DNA of 64,000 bases, taken from Monosporascus cannonballus. Its lineage: Eukaryota > Ascomycota > Sordariomycetes > Xylariales. The notes beneath the pieces were generated by a model that ran no database searches, was not told the origin of the DNA, and was given only the letters and a program-made list of their open reading frames with translations. The DNA lies in NCBI GenBank assembly GCA_004154925.1, contig QJNS01000743.1, positions 124,378 to 188,377 on the forward strand. The letters run 5' to 3'. Below are positions 1 through 11,497 of the stretch, piece by piece; position 1 is the first letter of the stretch, and every line of letters starts with the position of its first letter. The position numbers and the translations under genes were made by a program.

Positions 1-3000
1 TAATTATAGAATTATTTTCCGTATTTTATTTTTTATTATATATATTATTTTTCCAAATTTTGTCCCAGCTTATAAAATAAGCCTTTTTTAAATTAAATAA
101 TTATTTGACAAAGCTTTAATATTAGAAGATTTTTACAAGGTAAATTTTATTATTATATATTAAAAAACCTAAATTATTTATCTTTGTATATATATTAACA
201 TATATTTTATTTACGATAAATTTAACGTAATATTTAAATAAATATCCCGAAACTTTAATTATATATATATAATTTTTGAAAATTTCATAAAAACATATTT
301 ATATATTTTAATAACTTTGAAATTTCGTTTTGATTAAATCCGGAAAAAACTATTAGGTAATATATAATATTATTTATTTTTTCGTTTTATTAAAATATAA
401 TAATAAAATTATTATATCGCATAATAAAAATTATTAAATAATAAATTTTTAAAACCGCAAAATAAACGTCCTTTATATTATAAATTTAACCAACGTATAG
501 TTTTTAAAAAACCATATAATTTAAATGGTTTATTAATTTCGGGAATTTATAATTTAAAACGATTTACATAATATAAAACATATTAGAAATTTAATTATTT
601 TATAATTTTAATTAGAAAATTATAAAATTACGATATATATTATAATATATATTATATGGACGTTAATTTTATAATATTAAGCCAAAAAGATTTGGAATTT
701 TACGTAATTAATTACCAAATAAATAACTTTATATAAAGATTAAATTTTTAAGTATTGCGATATATTCGATATTAATATTGAAAATTTCAGCGGTTACTCG
801 GAATATCCGATTATTACTATATTTATGTAAGATTTTGATATAAAGGAATTCCTAGAACCAGTCAGGAACCCAGCTACGCCGATAAAGGGAAAACGCGGCA
901 AAGGGAAAAAAGCTAAATCCGGCCGTTAACTTTTATTAAAGAAATTAAAAAACCTTAATTTAAATAAAATAATTACGAAAGTTTTTAATTAAATAAAAAT
1001 AAGATATACGGACGGCTTCGAAAAATACTGATTAAAACCGTACGTTAACAGATATTAATCCTAATTACAAAAAGGTAAAATTACAAAACGTAATTAATAA
1101 AAATCTATTACAAACCTGGAATTTTAAATATTTCGAACTAGTATTTTAAAAAAAACGGACGCCGAAGTAACTATATTAATAATAAGAAAATAATCTTTTT
1201 AATATTGGCGAAAAATTATCTATATTATTTATTTACCCGTATAATCGATCTTTTACTTTAAAATTTCGACCCGAATTAAAATACCTTAAATGTTGGAAAA
1301 AATAAGAATATTTTAAAAGCTAATATAACAAATTCGAAAAAAGAAATCGGAAAACAAAATTTAAGAAATTCTAATTCGGCGTCATAAATTAAAAGCTGTG
1401 AATTAAAAGAATAATTTATTAATAACCGCAATAAATTATAATTCGAATTACGTAATACAAAATTCAGTAAATTGTTTAAATTTTAAAAATTGATTATATA
1501 TTTATTACGGTATATAATTAATCCTGATTAAAACGAATTAATATCTCGTATAACGTTTAACGAATTTAATAAATAAATAATATATTAATAATTTTAATTA
1601 ATATTATAGAAATATTTATAATTATTACGTTTTATAACCGTAATACCGCACCAAAACCAAACGTATTTTTTGTTATCGGCCTTAATTAAAACCGGCAAAA
1701 TTTCGTTTTCTGCTTTTTAACCTAATATCGCGATTATTCTTTAATTTATTATTAAAATTATTATCCGATTGGTATTATTTATTCTTAACGTATAATTTCT
1801 TTATTTTAATAAGAACTATTATTTCGATTTCTTTTTAATATATTATTTATAATGTCGGGCTGCGACTTATTACGTTTTGGTAATACCGGCGATTCCGATA
1901 ACGATATAAAAATAAATAAATTATGCGAATATAAATACGGTAATAAAAACGGGACTAAGAAATTAAAAATATTTAAAAATAATATGTTTTGTATTAACGT
2001 TATAAATAAAAAGAACGAACTAAGTTCTTAATTAAAATTATTTAATATATTGCGAATTACACAGATAAATATAAGCGTTATTATAACCGAAATTATAATT
2101 TTAAATCATAAAGACATATAAATTATATGCCGTTTTAATATTTAAATTATCAGAATTACCGTTAAACCGTTAATTACCAGTTTAAACCGAATATCCGTAT
2201 AAAATAGATTGTAATTAAAATAAAATATAACTTAAAACGCCTTTATAATTCTTTCCGATATATATAGAACTTATAATATAATTATAATCCGTAACCTATT
2301 TAAATTGGTTTATAATATAAAAATATAATAATATTATTTTTAATTAAAAGAATTCCACTATTTGCGAAAATTACTTATATTTTTTATAAAATCGAAAACA
2401 GAATTTTTTTATATATTATATATAACGTAGAAAATAAACGGTTTTTTAAAATATCTTAATTTTATTATTTATCAAAGCCGGAAACCGCTTTAATTAATTC
2501 GATTATATTTTAAATTAATTATAACGTTTTAATTTTGTTTAATTTATTTAGGAACTTATTAATCCAAAATTATTTAAATTTAATAAAATTAAATATTTAT
2601 TTTACTTTTTTATTATTAAATAAAAATAATTACACCAAAGAAAATCCGTTTATTTATTATTTATACCTAGATTTTATTATTTCCCAAATAATTGACTTTA
2701 TCGAATAAGTTTTTAATTATTTTTACGTAAATATTTTCGAATTTCAAAATTTAAATATATAAAAAAATTAAGCATATATATATTATAATAAAATCTAGCC
2801 GAAATTAAATTATTACGGTCTGTTTTTAATATAATAATTTTGTTTTTTTTAAATATACCAAAATTATTTTACGCATATATTTGCCATTAAATAACATATA
2901 TTATTAAGGTCTTATTTTTATCCGGTACCGTAAATCGAAATTGTTTTATTTCGGAAATTTACGGGTAATATTTTGGCCGGCCGAAAATTAAAATTAAAAT

Positions 3001-5085
3001 TTGATAATTATTTCGTTTTAATTGAGATTATTTACAATAAATTACGTATTGTTCTTTTTATTATCTAAATCTGTTACGTTATTTTTTATTACGACTTTTA
3101 TTTTTTTAATAGTAATACGGTTTTTGATTTATCGGGCCTAAATTATTTTCGTTATTTTAATTTTTTAAAAAATTAATAATTTAATTTTATGCTTATTAAA
3201 TACTTAATAAAGTATAAATAATTTAACTTATTTATAAATAATTGTATTTAATTACTTATAATTACGAATCGTTTAATTAAATTATTATTATAAATCCTTA
3301 ATCGAAAGCTTTTACGATATATTTTATTACATTATTCGATTAATATCCGGAATATTTATATTTAATATAGAAACAATAATAAATATAATAATATAAATAA
3401 AATTATTTAATTCTTTTAAATTATTATATATATAAACTTATATTTTCGTAAAATATGTTGGAATTAAAAAACTTAATAATTTATTTTATAATTTTTTATA
3501 AATACTCCTGGTTTATTATAATTTTAATTACGTAATTCCGGATATTTATAATTTCCGCCTTATTATTAATATAAATAATAATTTTAATAATAACACGTAA
3601 GTACTTAAGTTAAATTAAAAGGATATTATTTAATAACTTAAATATATTAGTTATTAAAAAATATAAATACTTTTAATTTGAATTTGGATTTTTAATTCTT
3701 AATAAAATAATAATATTAATATTAAAATAATTAATATTAAAACACAATATTTTCGCCTTATAATTATATTTAATTAGCCCGCCGATTTAACGAAAACCGT
3801 TATATTTTGCGATTTATTTCAGAATATTATTAATAATTATTATATATATAAATTAATATATATAAATAAGGAAAATATAACGTAAATTAAAAATATTAAT
3901 ATATTTTAATCGGAAATTTTATAATTTTAATAATAAATATATTTTGTTAGTAATAATTAAATTATATTATCGTTTGAAAATAAAATTTAATATAATAATT
4001 TATAATTAATCGTTTAATATTTATTTAAAATTAAAATTAATATAATTATGTTATTCGGTAATTATACGGTTATATATTTTTAAACTAAGTTTTTTGTATA
4101 TATAAATATTAAAATAAAAATAAAAAATAAAATTTTTATTATAAAAATTCGTTATGGTTTTGTTAATTTAATTAATAATATAATTTAAATAATAATTAAA
4201 TCGGTTAATAACGAAAACATTTAAATAATTTTAATAATATAATATTTATTTATTTTAATACTAAAAAATATTAAATTTTTTAAAAACCAGATTATATACC
4301 GTATCGATTTATTTTTTCCGTAAAATTTTATCTTATCTGTTAAATATAATATTTAATATAAAACGAATAAATCGAAGGTATAAAGTTTTAATAAAATTAT
4401 TGGCCGTATATATAATATTAATATATAAGTTAATTATGTTTATAACGGCAAAAAAACCGGTAAAAATATTAAATAAAAATAAACGTTTTGTTTTAAAAAG
4501 TTAAATATTTAAAAGTTTACAATATTTATTTTAAATTTTCGAATATATTATTTATATTTAATTAAATAAAAACTATATTTTTTGAAATTTATTATAAACG
4601 ATTTTAAACCTTATATATTATTATTTCAATTTATAAAATTATGTTATTATGGTATTTATTTTTAAAAAATATTATAATATATATTAATCGAAATTTTAAG
4701 TTATTTTTTATTATATTAAATCTTTATTTCGTATTAATTAGGATTATTATTATATTAAAAAATAAAATTTTTAATTTTGTATTAAATTATATAAGATAAA
4801 ATATTAAAAGTTTTACAATTAATATATATTATTAAAATTAATATTAATAATTTCTGCAAATGTATATAGAAATATATTAAACGGAACGAAAAAATCATAG
4901 TTTGTTATTAGGTCTTAGTTTAAAGCTTTTGTTATTTTTGTAAATATTATTTTTAAAGAAGTTTAGCTAATATATTGTACCCCTAACAGATATTTCTTGA
5001 TCAAAAGCTATAGCTGTGGCTACGGTTGCTGCGCCGCAGGCGCAGCTACAACCTCCAAAATGGGGTCCTGATCAAGATAAAGTAA
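1..5085 (-). mobile_element. RIP-degraded repeat 'R', left copy (runs off window)
   Basis: Very AT-rich sequence with stops in all frames and no intact gene. Its right end (about 4880-5085), read on the minus strand, aligns well with a second copy on the plus strand that is split between 26690-26770 and 35754-35850 by element G. Most differences are C/T or G/A, as RIP would give. The family could not be identified. A less eroded pocket at about 845-925 gives a short Lys/Gly/Pro-rich reading on the plus strand and may be a relic of a gag or linker region, but this is weak. The left end lies outside the window, so the element type is open, and 1-4880 may hold more than one element. Confidence 0.5.
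5028..5046. repeat. GC-rich perfect hairpin
   Basis: GCTGCGCC, a 3-base loop (gca) and GGCGCAGC form an 8-bp perfect stem inside the right end of repeat R. It stands out because the surroundings are AT-rich. The homologous R copy has an insertion junction (element G) next to the same position, so the hairpin may mark a preferred target. That is inference. Confidence 0.55.
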
Positions 5086-5407
5086 CTTATAAGGACTAGC
5101 TGTGCATATCATCACAACTGCCAAGCCAGTGATCACCAGTGATCAGTGGTGATCCTAAGTAATCATAATCACCATCGGATACGTGATTATTAGTGATCAA
5201 GCCAACAAAGAAGAAGATATATACGCTCATTATTTCCATAGTCAAGATAGTACCAGCTTGCAATACAACATTGTTACCCAAGACACTCTTGGAATTACGA
5301 GACGTGACACGTTATTGTATCCATTGCTACAGAGTTCCACGATACTCCTGCCAACATAAACCTGTACGACTAAGGTTTAATAGTTGGTTAAACCCCTAGC
5401 CGTCACA
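5086..5407 (+). mobile_element. Gypsy LTR fragment (3' part), little RIP
   Basis: The 3' two thirds of a chromodomain-type Gypsy LTR. It has the TATA-like tatatacgctcattatttcc block (about 5217), then the conserved downstream block seen in every LTR of this window, ending in agccgtcaca at 5407. The 5' end is missing and gives way to repeat R near 5086. It shares a 32-base block at 5086-5117 with the LTR of element E (61733-61764, opposite strand, one mismatch). Base composition is near normal, so it escaped heavy RIP or arrived late. Short open frames inside it are chance readings. Confidence 0.8.
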
Positions 5408-5757
5408 TTATTCCCTTTATAGCAAAATTTTTTTTCAATATTTTTTATATTGTATATATATATATATATATATAATTTCTAATGTATATAATAGTAAAAG
5501 GCGTATAAATTATAACTTTTACAAATAAATAATAGAATTATATTAATTGGATTTTTTATTTATACGAAGTGAATATCGTATTATCTTTTATAACTATATA
5601 TATTATTTTATTTATAATATATTTAATTTAAGAAAATTGTACTAACAAAATTTTCAAATGTGAACCTCGTTTAATAAATATAATATACTATCTTTTGAAT
5701 ATGTATAGTGTTTATTTTATTAGACATATTTTTGTTAATTTATTATTAATTTTTTAT
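5408..5757. other. AT-rich spacer with (TA)n microsatellite
   Basis: AT-rich sequence between the LTR fragment and the GC-balanced island. It holds an uninterrupted TA repeat of about 11 units at 5453-5474. I see no gene or recognisable repeat in the remainder. Confidence 0.6.
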
Positions 5758-5758
5758 T

Positions 5759-6294
5759 CCCTTGAAGGCCACAAGACATCTCGGCGAACAATTTTTCAGA
5801 AAGTTCTAGGCCTAATACGGAAACTGAGCCCACTGTAGCCCCGAAAAACGCCCACTAAGGCCCCACTAAGTTGCGCTACAGCACAGAAACGTGAGTGCGA
5901 AGGTATTTTGAGTGTTGACGTCAACGATATTCCTGTCTTTTCCTTCCGCTTAACACCTTGTTTCCTGTCAGTTTTCAATGCAAAATCAACGCAAAATGGG
6001 GCGGAAACGGAAAGCTGCAGACGTTGAAATAGAATCACAAACCCTTCAAGTTGCAGGTGATGGTATTGTGAATCGGCAGCGAGCTCGATGGACCAGGTCT
6101 CGTTGTGCTGAATGTGATGTAGCAATTTGTAATAATGACCGGTGTTGGTACATACATGTATCATAGCGCAAAATAGGTGTGGCTAAAAGTAGCTTTTCCT
6201 GAAGAAGTTGATTGGGTCAGTGTGGGCGAATTAAAAAAGAGCATCACACACCATCAAAAAATTGTAAGCGCTAACGCCTTATGGCCTTCAAGGG
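5759..6294 (+). mobile_element. Small inverted-repeat element, piggyBac-like remnant
   Basis: A 13-bp perfect terminal inverted repeat (cccttgaaggcca at 5759-5771 and its complement at 6282-6294) bounds a 536-bp GC-balanced segment. The CCC start and the cysteine-rich tail peptide encoded inside (5978-6166) suggest a deletion derivative of a piggyBac-type transposon. The flanking TTAA duplication expected of piggyBac is not visible: the flanks are ttatt on the left and gatat on the right. The assignment is therefore tentative. It lies between RIP-degraded sequence and the promoter region of the only host gene and is itself hardly mutated. Confidence 0.55.
5978..6166 (+). pseudogene. Remnant of transposase C-terminal cysteine-rich tail
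   Basis: A 62-residue open frame ending in a basic stretch followed by CAECDVAICNNDRCWYIH and a stop. The pattern CxxC...C....C...H resembles the zinc-binding tail of piggyBac-like (DDE_Tnp_1_7) transposases. None of the catalytic aspartate core is present, so this cannot be a functional transposase. It sits centrally inside the 5759-6294 inverted-repeat element. The family resemblance is from memory of the motif; a profile search would decide. Confidence 0.45.
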
Positions 6295-6926
6295 GATATC
6301 GTGCGTTTTGGTGGAAATCCGTATTCATTGCAAGGGTAATTCATTAGGTGGGGTTCCGGGTTAGTTGATCGCTACTAAGGCGATCTATTCGCCAGTCTTT
6401 TGCCCTTTTGCGTCATGGGGCGGGGTACAGCCATAACATAAAGGCCCTGGGGCCAGGGTCGGAGGCAGCTCGCAACGGTAATCCTAGGAATTCCTATACC
6501 ACCTCTCTTGGATTATCTAAACTGGGGTTTCATGAAAGATACTGAGTTGTGCCTGCATACTGGTAATTCAGGGAGTGCTCGATGATAGAGCAGATTGGTC
6601 ATAGCTTAATTGGCTAGAGCCTATTCGCCCGCCAAGTTATGCAATCCGATGAGATCCACCGATTATTTCCAGTAGTGGAGGTCAAGCACGGCCGATTATC
6701 CACATTAGACCTCTGCAGAGACTACTTATATAGGTAAGTAGTTTGCCTTATGGGTATTAATCTGCCCTTGTGGTGCGTCGCGAATTCCCGACACTGTAAC
6801 GGGATATAAGCGATATGGGTTGAGCGTCCCAGGCTAAAATCAACCCGAACACGAACGCCGCTTCTGCTTAGAAAGAAGACCAAACGAGGAAGGGGCTAGC
6901 TGGGCTCCCAGACCTCGGGGAACACA
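6295..6926 (+). promoter_or_regulatory. 5' intergenic region and putative promoter
   Basis: GC-balanced, non-repetitive sequence upstream of the hydantoinase-type gene. A TATATA run at 6727-6732 lies about 195 bp before the ATG and could be a TATA element. CGG/CCG triplets are scattered (for example in acggccgattatcc near 6690) and could be zinc-cluster regulator sites, but no spacing pattern is clear. I see no additional exon or RNA gene here. Confidence 0.4.
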
Positions 6927-9900
6927 ATGAGCTCAGCTGCCGACTTAAGGAGGCTTCGCATCGGCGTAGATGTCGGCGGCACGAACACCGATGGAGTCGT
7001 GCTGGACCCCTCACGAGCCTCGGAGCCTTCCAGGGGCATCATTGCCTGGCACAAGGCGCCGACAACTACTAACCCGAGTCTCGGCATCGCCAAGGCGATT
7101 ACGGCTATGTTTAAGACCGTCGGTATCGACCCAGATCATATCGCGAGCGTTACAATAGGAACTACGCACTTTGTGAACGCCGTTGTTGAGAGGGACGTGA
7201 CACGCCTGTCGAAGGTCGCAGTCATCCGCCTATGCGGTCCCTTTTCCAAACATACGCCGCCCTGTGTCGACTGGTCCGAAGACATGCGTGAGCTCATCCT
7301 TGGGTACTACGCTCTCGTGAAGGGCGGCTTAGAAGTCGATGGGTTCCTCATCTCGGACATCGACGAGAAGGAGATCAAAGAGCAATGCGCCGTCATCCAA
7401 GAAAAGGGCATCAAGAGCATCGTCATCAACGGTATCTTCAGCCCCATTGATACCGTAGAGCGCCAGGAAGAGCGTGCCGCGGATATTGTCCGTGCCCAAA
7501 TACCCGGTTGTAACGTTGTATGCTCTAAGGCGGTGGCTAATCTTGGCTTTCTGGAACGGGAGAACGCCGCGATTCTCAACGCGTCGATCCTACCCTTTGC
7601 GCGCAAGACAATCCAGTCCTTCCACGAGCCGATCAAGAAACTGGGTTTGCATTGTCCGGTTTTCATCACGCAAAATGACGGGACAATTTTGTCCGGCGAC
7701 ATGGCGGCGAAGCTACCTATTAGGTCATTCTCAAGTGGCCCCACAAACAGCATGCGTGGCGCTGCATTCTTGATGCAAAATCAACTCGAAGGGGATGTGC
7801 TGGTAGTAGACATCGGTGGCACTACTGCTGATGTCGGCTTGCTGCTCGCTAATGGTTTCCCCCGGCAGCAGGCTGCGTACAGCAGTCTTGCTGGCATACG
7901 GATGAATTTCTCCTGTCCAGATATCAAAAGTATTGCCCTTGGTGGGGGCTCGATAGTCCGTGGTGGGGAGCCGATGACCGTGGGCCCCGATAGTGTCGGT
8001 TACAACTTGACCAAAGAGGCCATCGTCTTTGGCGGGAAAATCCTCACCACGACTGATTGCGCGGTGCTGGGGGATCCGACACTTGAGATCGGTAACCGGG
8101 AGCTGGTGAGACGAGCGCTAAACTATGAGGATGCTGCGAAGTTCCGGAACATTGTCAAACAGAAACTGGAGAAAGTAATTGACACGATGAAGACCTCGCC
8201 CGAAGATCTTCCCGTGGTGCTTGTGGGAGGGGGCGCCATCATCGCACCAGAAGAGCTAGGAGGCGCGAGCAAAGTCCTCAAGCCGCAATGGTCAGAGGTT
8301 GCGAATGCTATCGGTGCGGCGACGGCAAAGGTCAGCGCTGTAGTAGATACAGTGGAATCCACTGAGGCCAAGACAACGAAAGAGTTGCTTGACGGTATCT
8401 GCCAAGAGGCTGTCGAGAGAACCATCATAGCAGGCGCGTCCAGAGAGTCTGTCAAAGTTGTGGAAATAGAGACGCTACCCTTGGCGGTAAGTTACCAGAC
8501 ACTATTGATATTCTATGACCATAACAAAAGCTGATACAACTCGTAGTATATCACCAATAAAACCCGCTTTATCGTGCGGGCAGCTGGCGACTTTGATTTC
8601 TCGAGTGCCGACCTTTCTGCCTTCTTGATGGAAGAGACTTCCTCTGGGGCAGAGCTCAAGATGGAAGAGACTTCCTCTGGGGCAGAGCTCAAGATGGAAG
8701 AGTACGAGAGGTCCGGCGCGAGGGCCACGAGGGAGGCCCGACATGAATCAAAAGGGGGCGTCGATATCGACGCTTATAAGCCTACTGTCAAGAATCGGGT
8801 TTGGTATATCAGCGAAACCGATATAGACTGGATCGCGATTGGCTGCTACATCCTGGGCACCGGCGGCGGAGGTTCGCCTTACTCAGCCATGATGCGCTTA
8901 AAAAATATGCTACGGAACGGCGCCGTTGTGAGGGTCGTGAACCCGTACGATATCCCCGACGACGCGGCCGTCGGCTGCGGCGGCGGTGTTGGCTCGCCGA
9001 CTGTTGGCATTGAGAAGCTGGAGGGTGATGAAATGCTAGAGGCGCAGCGAGAGCTCTACAAGGTTTATGATGCCAAAGCCACGCACATGATCGCGGTCGA
9101 GATCGGTGGTGGCAACGGGTTACAAAGTATGATCATTAGCGCTAGCACCAACATGGATTTACCTGCTGTTGACGCTGACTGGATGGGGCGCGCGTATCCG
9201 ACGAAATGGCAGACTACGCCGGTCGTCTTCAATGAACGCGACGTCATATGGGCACCCGTCTCCATGGCGGATGGCAATGGAAACATCGTTATCATGCCCA
9301 AGGCGAAATCTGACCTTCACGTCGAGAAGATCCTGCGGGCGGCGTTGAGCGAAATGGGCTCGTCAGTCGGCGCGGCCGACGCGCCCGTCACCGGCGCCGA
9401 ATGCAAGCGTTGGGCTGTGGAGCACACTATCTCCCAGTCGTGGAGGATCGGGCGAGCGGTCGCGAGGGCGCGGAAGAACAACGGCGTTGACAATGTTGCC
9501 GAGACCATACTAGCAGAGTGCGGCGGCCCACATGCGGGGAGGGTACTTTGGAAGGGGAAAGTCATCAGTGTCGAGCGGACGCTAAGGATGGGCCACATAT
9601 ACGGGGAGCTAATTATTGAGGGGGTGGATGTGGTCGACGGACAGAGTACTGCTAAATCTCCGAGCGGCGAGAAATCCCAGTTCCAGGGTACCATCAAGAT
9701 CCCCTTCAAAAATGAGAATATTGCGGCGATCAGGATCTCTCGGTCAGTGGTAGGCGGCAAGGTTGTGGATAAGGAAGAGGGGTCCTGGGCTTAGTGCCCG
9801 ACTTGATCTCGGTCATTGACGCGCAAAACGGTGAGGCCATCGGGACCCCCGAATACCGATACGGACTCCTCGTCATCGTCCTGGGCATTACGGCCAGTGA

Positions 9901-10033
9901 TCGCTGGACTTCGGAAAGAGGCATAGAGATCGGTGGACCTAAAAGTTTCGGCATGGATCATTTGACGTACAAACCGCTGGGCAAGTTTGTCAAGCCCATT
10001 AGTGTCATAGATGAGTTCGACGTTAGTGAATAA
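6927..10033 (+). CDS. Hydantoinase/oxoprolinase - S-Me-THD (DUF917) fusion protein, one intron, frame broken near C terminus
   Basis: Exon 1 (6927-8486) encodes 520 residues: a hydantoinase/oxoprolinase ASKHA ATPase-like half with DVGGTNTD at 15-22, GTTHFVNAV at about 78, DIGGTTADVG from 295, GGGSIVRGG at about 339 and VLVGGGAIIAPE at about 430-441. Exon 2 (from 8547) continues in frame through a linker into an S-methyl-thiohydantoin-desulfurase-like (DUF917) domain from about residue 605, with LGTGGGGSPY and GCGGGVGSPT. Proteins of this layout are cytosolic and thought to act on cyclic amides such as hydantoins; the actual substrate is unknown. The frame stops at 9792-9794, but the family's conserved C terminus (VPDLISVIDAQNGEA...) follows at once in another frame to 10033. 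A single missing G in the run 9779-9782 explains this. No partner genes lie nearby. The ATG fits the usual family start just before the phosphate-binding motif. Confidence 0.88.
8487..8546 (+). other. Spliceosomal intron (60 nt)
   Basis: GTAAGT donor at 8487, branch-point-like CTGAT at 8531-8535, and acceptor TAG ending at 8546. It is phase 0: exon 1 ends ...PLA and exon 2 opens YITNKTRFIVRAAGDFDF. This keeps the frame open and matches the normal join between the hydantoinase core and its C-terminal beta region. The next AG (8583) would break the frame. Size and signals are typical of Pezizomycotina introns. Confidence 0.88.
8628..8693 (+). repeat. In-frame 33-bp tandem duplication
   Basis: Two perfect 33-bp copies (8628-8660 and 8661-8693), each encoding MEETSSGAELK, followed by a partial third start (atggaagag at 8694). 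They fall in the linker between the hydantoinase half and the S-Me-THD domain, where length change should be tolerated. Perfect identity suggests a recent event with no RIP. Confidence 0.95.
9795..10033 (+). pseudogene. Out-of-frame C-terminal segment of the fusion protein
   Basis: This reading frame, displaced by one base from exon 2, encodes about 79 residues that look like the conserved end of the DUF917 domain (PDLISVIDAQNGEA, GTPEYRYGLLVIVLGI, SERGIEIGGP, FDHLTYKPLG-like). It has no start of its own apart from a GTG that is not used in fungi. It is best read as the detached end of the upstream gene, through a true mutation or a homopolymer sequencing error. A splice solution does not work: the only plausible acceptor (TTAG at 9791-9794) leads straight into a stop. 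Confidence 0.8.
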
Positions 10034-10260
10034 TATCACGACCCTGGTAGAACTAATTGCCTCGTTGTTCCTCAAAATGTGACGGCCATGGCGGAAACTT
10101 CGTCCATCCCATTCTACCTCTGTCGATTCAGCAGCGGACTCTGGATATTAAGCACCATAGTATATAAGGCGAACCCCCCACCAACGCCCCATCCCCTCAA
10201 CGCGCCACCCATTTTTGAAGCCATCGCCATAATAACCTTTCCATATAAATAACAATATCT
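10034..10260 (+). promoter_or_regulatory. 3' flank of the gene and orphan TATA promoter
   Basis: GC-balanced sequence after the stop codon. TATATAAGG begins at 10161, followed by a C-rich stretch with CCCATCCCCTCAACG-like composition. This is a typical fungal core-promoter layout. No open frame follows: from about 10240 the sequence falls into AT-rich RIP-type DNA. It may be the surviving promoter of a lost gene. Confidence 0.4.
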
Positions 10261-11497
10261 TAACAATCACTTAGTTAATTAATTCCATATTAAGTAAAGC
10301 GTATAATGTAATCCACTTCTATTTCGTTATTTTCTTCCTTTTCGAGAAGTTCGTTTTGCTATTAATTCTGCTAAATAACGGTAAAACGTCCCTTTGTAAA
10401 AACTTTTAGCTCTATCTTTATCTTTTTAACCGAAATTATTTTTACGAAATTGTTATTTAATTCGAGCTATATTTTCTTTCGTATTTTTGGATTTGTTTTT
10501 TAACGGCTGTAGTTAATTAATTATTATAAATTTCGACGGCTATAAATTTAATAATTTTATAATTAAAGGCTTTAGCGAACTTGCGAAATAAAAGGCGTAC
10601 GGTAAAATTCCAGTACGTTAAATTAACTTTTATTAGGGATTTTTCGAACCGGGTTAATTCTCTAAATAATTTAGGCGTTTTAATATCTAAAGTAATTATT
10701 TAGATTAAAAAGTTAAAACGTTTTAAAGTACGAATCGATTTTCAAATAGGTATATTCTTTGTCGCTTTTTTTACTTTAGCGTTTTTATTATTTAAAATTT
10801 TCGCTTTGTTAATAGAACTAATGCTTGTCGTTTTTTAATTACTTATAATATATTTCGAAGTTATTATTAATTTTTTATATTAGTAAACGCGCTACAAAAA
10901 ATCAGTTTTATTAGTAATCTCGAAGGTTTACACGTAATAACGTTCTCGAAATTAATAGCGGAACTTTTATTTTAAGATAGTAAAAATATCTATACTAAAA
11001 GGTTGAAAAAATATAAAAAACGTAAACATAATAGAAAATAATATATATTTTATTTTACAAGTACGTTTATATAAATATTTCGATAATATGGCTGTTACGG
11101 GCGTTAATTATAAATAATCTTTATTTAATTAAACTTTTAAATTTAATATTGGAAAAATTTACAAAACTATTTTAATCCGATTTCGATATTCGCTTAATCG
11201 TTTTTTAACGTAATAAAATACCAGCTTTTATATATATTTTTGGTCCGAATACGAAAGTTATTGTTATTATACGTTAACGTCGTTAAAGATTACGAAAGAT
11301 AATAACGAACATTTATTCGTATTAATATAATCGATTATAATAATTTACTTTTTTTAAATGTATTTTTAAGAAAATACGTTTTTTAAAGATTTTTTCGAAA
11401 ATAAGAAATTTTTTTCCTATACTTTTTATTATTTCGATGTTGTTCGTATTATATCGGTTTCTTTATATAATAACTTTAACTTTTTACAGAATAAAAT
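10261..11497. other. RIP-degraded sequence, family unknown
   Basis: AT-rich stretch with stops in all frames. Minus-strand translation gives discontinuous basic peptides, but I recognise no domain. It is not clearly related to the other elements in the window. It ends at the 5' LTR of element A. Confidence 0.4.

Noticed and set aside
5796..6164. 122-codon open frame on the minus strand
   Set aside because: It lies inside the piggyBac-like element antisense to the cysteine-rich remnant and has no recognisable content.
5754..6299. TTAA target duplication for the piggyBac-like remnant
   Set aside because: Flanks are ttatt and gatat; TTAA is absent on both sides.
9750..9794. Possible 45-nt intron (GTAGGC...TTAG) that might repair the frame break
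   Set aside because: After this acceptor the reading meets a stop within four codons, so it does not connect to the conserved C terminus. A one-base indel explains the data better.
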